A DNA stretch of 13,610 bases from Flavobacteriales bacterium UBA5422. GTDB taxonomy: Bacteria; Bacteroidota; Bacteroidia; Flavobacteriales_D; Crocinitomicaceae. Shown here piece by piece: positions 11,803 through 13,610 of this stretch (position 1 is the first letter of the stretch; each line of letters starts with the position of its first letter). The DNA lies in contig DHNG01000039.1 in assembly GCA_002409405.1 (NCBI GenBank), positions 98,809 to 112,418 on the forward strand, given 5' to 3'. Both the position numbers and the translations under genes were made by a program. The notes under the pieces are model-generated. The model was not told the DNA's origin. It searched no databases and saw only the letters and a program-made list of their open reading frames with translations.

Positions 11803-13008
11803 ATGAGAGTTTTACACCTTACGTATCGTGTTCCTTTTCCTGCCAATGATGGCGGATCAATTGCTATTTCCAATATGATTATTGGATTGAGTCAGAATGG
11901 ATGTACATTGGATGTTGTAGCGATCAATACCCCCAAACACAAACAATCGGAAACAACACAAAACACGTTATATAATCAATACAATGTGTTTGTGGATACC
12001 AAAATTTCTGCATTCAAACTAATGAAAAATGTGTTGTTGGGAACTATTCCTTATAATGTAGAGCGGTTTTATTCTGAAGCAGTAACAACTCAATTGAAAA
12101 CGTTATTGCAAGCGCATCCATATGATTTTATTCAATTGGAAAGTGCATTCACAGCATTGTACATGGATGAGATAAGGAAGTATACTGATGTTCCTGTCAT
12201 TATCCGGACGCACAATATTGAATACATGATTTGGGAACGGTTGGCTGTACATGAGAAAAACCCGGTCAAAAAGTGGTTCTTCAAACATTTATCTAAACGC
12301 CTGAAGAAATTTGAAACAAGTTATTACAACAAGGCGGATGGAATTGCGTCCATTACACATGATGATCGATTGAGAATGTTGGAAATGGGAATCACCTCCC
12401 CTATTGCAGTCGTTCCTGCAGGAATTATCTTAGATAAATACTTGCAATACAAAGGAGATAAAGGAAAGTTAAACACAATATTCAGCATTAGTTCGTTGGA
12501 CTGGATGCCGAATATTGAAGGGTTAAAATGGTTTCTGAAACATGTGTGGCCTAAGGTAGCAGTTGCTAAACCGGAATTGGAATTGCACATTGCCGGAAAG
12601 GCAACGCCTCAATGGTTAAAAGAATTGAATCAGAAAAACATCATTGTACATGGGTTTGTAGATGATTCTGTTGCATTTATGAATTCCTGGCAGCTAATGA
12701 TTGTGCCATTGCTTTCAGGAAGCGGAATGCGTGTGAAAATAATTGAAGGATTTGCATCCGGAAAATGCGTTGTGAGTACATCTGTAGGTGCTGAAGGAAT
12801 CCCCTATTCTCATGGAGAAAACATTGTGATTGCTGATACAGTTGATGAATGGGTAGATGCCATTATTTTATTGACAGAAGATAAAGAAAAACGAAATACG
12901 ATCGAACGAAACGCGCAGGAATTGGTCTGCCGTGAATTTGAAAACAAACAGGTAATAGGCAAAGTGATTAAATTATATGACCAGATCAGAGAAGATCGGG
13001 AGCAATAA
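11803..13008 (+). CDS. GT4-family glycosyltransferase
   Basis: The 401-residue protein has the two Rossmann-like domains of GT-B glycosyltransferases. The N-terminal one starts MRVLHLTYRVPFPANDGGSI and includes the acceptor-side RTHNIEYMIWERL. The C-terminal donor domain includes FSISSLDWMPNIEGLKWF, IVHGFVDDSVAFM and PLLSGSGMRVKIIEGFASGK, followed by GAEGI. In the latter, the second glutamate of the EX7E motif is present (IIEGFASG) while the first is replaced by the GSG loop, as in the Glyco_trans_1_4 subgroup. It probably transfers a sugar from a nucleotide donor onto a cell-surface glycan or lipid. It starts three bases after the permease stop and ends two bases before the next gene, which fits an envelope-glycan operon. 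Acceptor and sugar cannot be predicted. No signal peptide is present. Confidence 0.92.
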   Translation: MRVLHLTYRVPFPANDGGSIAISNMIIGLSQNGCTLDVVAINTPKHKQSETTQNTLYNQYNVFVDTKISAFKLMKNVLLGTIPYNVERFYSEAVTTQLKTLLQAHPYDFIQLESAFTALYMDEIRKYTDVPVIIRTHNIEYMIWERLAVHEKNPVKKWFFKHLSKRLKKFETSYYNKADGIASITHDDRLRMLEMGITSPIAVVPAGIILDKYLQYKGDKGKLNTIFSISSLDWMPNIEGLKWFLKHVWPKVAVAKPELELHIAGKATPQWLKELNQKNIIVHGFVDDSVAFMNSWQLMIVPLLSGSGMRVKIIEGFASGKCVVSTSVGAEGIPYSHGENIVIADTVDEWVDAIILLTEDKEKRNTIERNAQELVCREFENKQVIGKVIKLYDQIREDREQ

Positions 13009-13010
13009 AA

Positions 13011-13610
13011 ATGGACGGTAAAAAGAAATTAGTAATTGTTTTGTCCCGCTTTCCGTTTCCTCTGGAAAAAGGAGATAAACTGCGATCCTATTATCAGATC
13101 AAGGAATTATCCGATCGGTTTTCAATTCATTTGATTGCTTTAAGCGATACACCTGTTGAGGAAAACAGTATTCAGGAACTAAAAAAGTACTGCGATTCTG
13201 TTACAGTTCATAGGTTAAGTAAATTATCGATTTTGTTCAATTCTTTCATTGCACTTATTGGTAAAAAACCAATTCAGGTGGGCTATTTTTTTAATTATGC
13301 CATTCATAAAAAGATCAATACCAGCCTGAACACCATTCGACCGGATCATATTTTGTCGCAATTAATTCGGACAACAGAATATACAAAAAACTACCACCAC
13401 TGTCCGAAAACACTGGATTACATGGATGCATTATCCAAAGGAATGGAGCGTCGAATTGAACGTGCCCCCTGGTATAAAAAATGGTTCTTTAAAACGGAAT
13501 ATAAGCGGTTGTTGATTTACGAGCGAATTATGTTCGACTACTTTGACAAAAAAACAATTATTTCAGAGCAGGACAAACGGTATATTTTTCATCCGGAACG
13601 GGAACAGATT
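13011..13610 (+). CDS. Second glycosyltransferase, N-terminal part (cut by window end)
   Basis: An ATG two bases after the previous stop opens a frame of 200 codons that runs off the end without a stop. It begins MDGKKKLVIVLSRFPFPLEK followed by GDKLRSYYQIKEL, the nucleotide-sugar-enzyme type N-terminus with the 'FP.P...GDK.R' pattern seen in GT4 proteins of the same kind as its neighbour. ALSDTPVEENSIQEL and DYMDALSKGMERR are further family-like blocks. The donor domain lies beyond the window. Start, frame and spacing indicate the same operon as the permease and first transferase, probably the same pathway with a different acceptor or linkage. N-terminal similarity to the upstream transferase suggests an old duplication. 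Confidence 0.85.
   Translation, partial: MDGKKKLVIVLSRFPFPLEKGDKLRSYYQIKELSDRFSIHLIALSDTPVEENSIQELKKYCDSVTVHRLSKLSILFNSFIALIGKKPIQVGYFFNYAIHKKINTSLNTIRPDHILSQLIRTTEYTKNYHHCPKTLDYMDALSKGMERRIERAPWYKKWFFKTEYKRLLIYERIMFDYFDKKTIISEQDKRYIFHPEREQI

Noticed and set aside
1..13610. CRISPR array, tRNA, rRNA or complete insertion sequence
   Set aside because: I saw no regularly spaced repeats, no cloverleaf-like sequence and no transposase or integrase frame anywhere in the window.

Overview
The window looks like a chromosomal segment of a member of the Bacteroidota, probably Flavobacteriia-like. It is AT-rich. Several genes are preceded by the Bacteroidota -7 promoter element TAnnTTTG, and Shine-Dalgarno sequences are rare. 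The right-hand genes (a long LptF/LptG-type permease followed by two GT4 glycosyltransferases) fit that group. The genus cannot be named from the sequence alone.

The layout is a variable region held between housekeeping genes. On the left is a complete HU-family DNA-binding protein gene (minus strand, 88-366). On the right, from 10318, is the envelope operon: the permease, starting at TTG, then two GT4 glycosyltransferases, the second cut by the window end. Between them lie about 10 kb of accessory genes.

Accessory part 1 (508-4780, minus strand) is a compact operon. It encodes an XRE regulator with a coiled-coil tail, a HEPN-like protein with an RX6H motif, and a 971-residue protein with two different P-loop NTPase modules (a ParA/MinD-like KGGMGRTT module, then a GFKGTGKT module). 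Last comes a 90-codon frame that is only the C-terminal end of a UvrD-type helicase, overlapping the ATPase gene by ATGA. This looks like a candidate anti-phage or conflict system whose helicase subunit has been eroded.

Accessory part 2 (5006-5753, plus strand) holds a SymE-family toxin-like gene and a 155-residue protein whose central sequence hints at a degenerate PD-(D/E)XK fold. Then come about 740 bases without a convincing gene: a G-quadruplex motif, an intergenic repeat with two strong hairpins, and a 145-base palindromic element with perfect 18-base ends.

Accessory part 3 (about 6374-10200) is bracketed by a near-identical 27-base direct repeat at 6355-6381 and 10196-10222, and is probably a separately acquired block. 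It holds an unknown 202-residue gene, a small 47-residue gene, an XRE repressor divergent from a small lipoprotein gene, an 88-residue winged-helix-like gene, a 41-codon gene and a phage-type DNA cytosine methyltransferase. Four copies of a GGTAYTATAGTATT-like palindrome occur in the block, three of them next to -7 elements, suggesting a small regulon of the XRE protein. The long gaps of this block hold several intrinsic terminators and hairpin clusters rather than genes.
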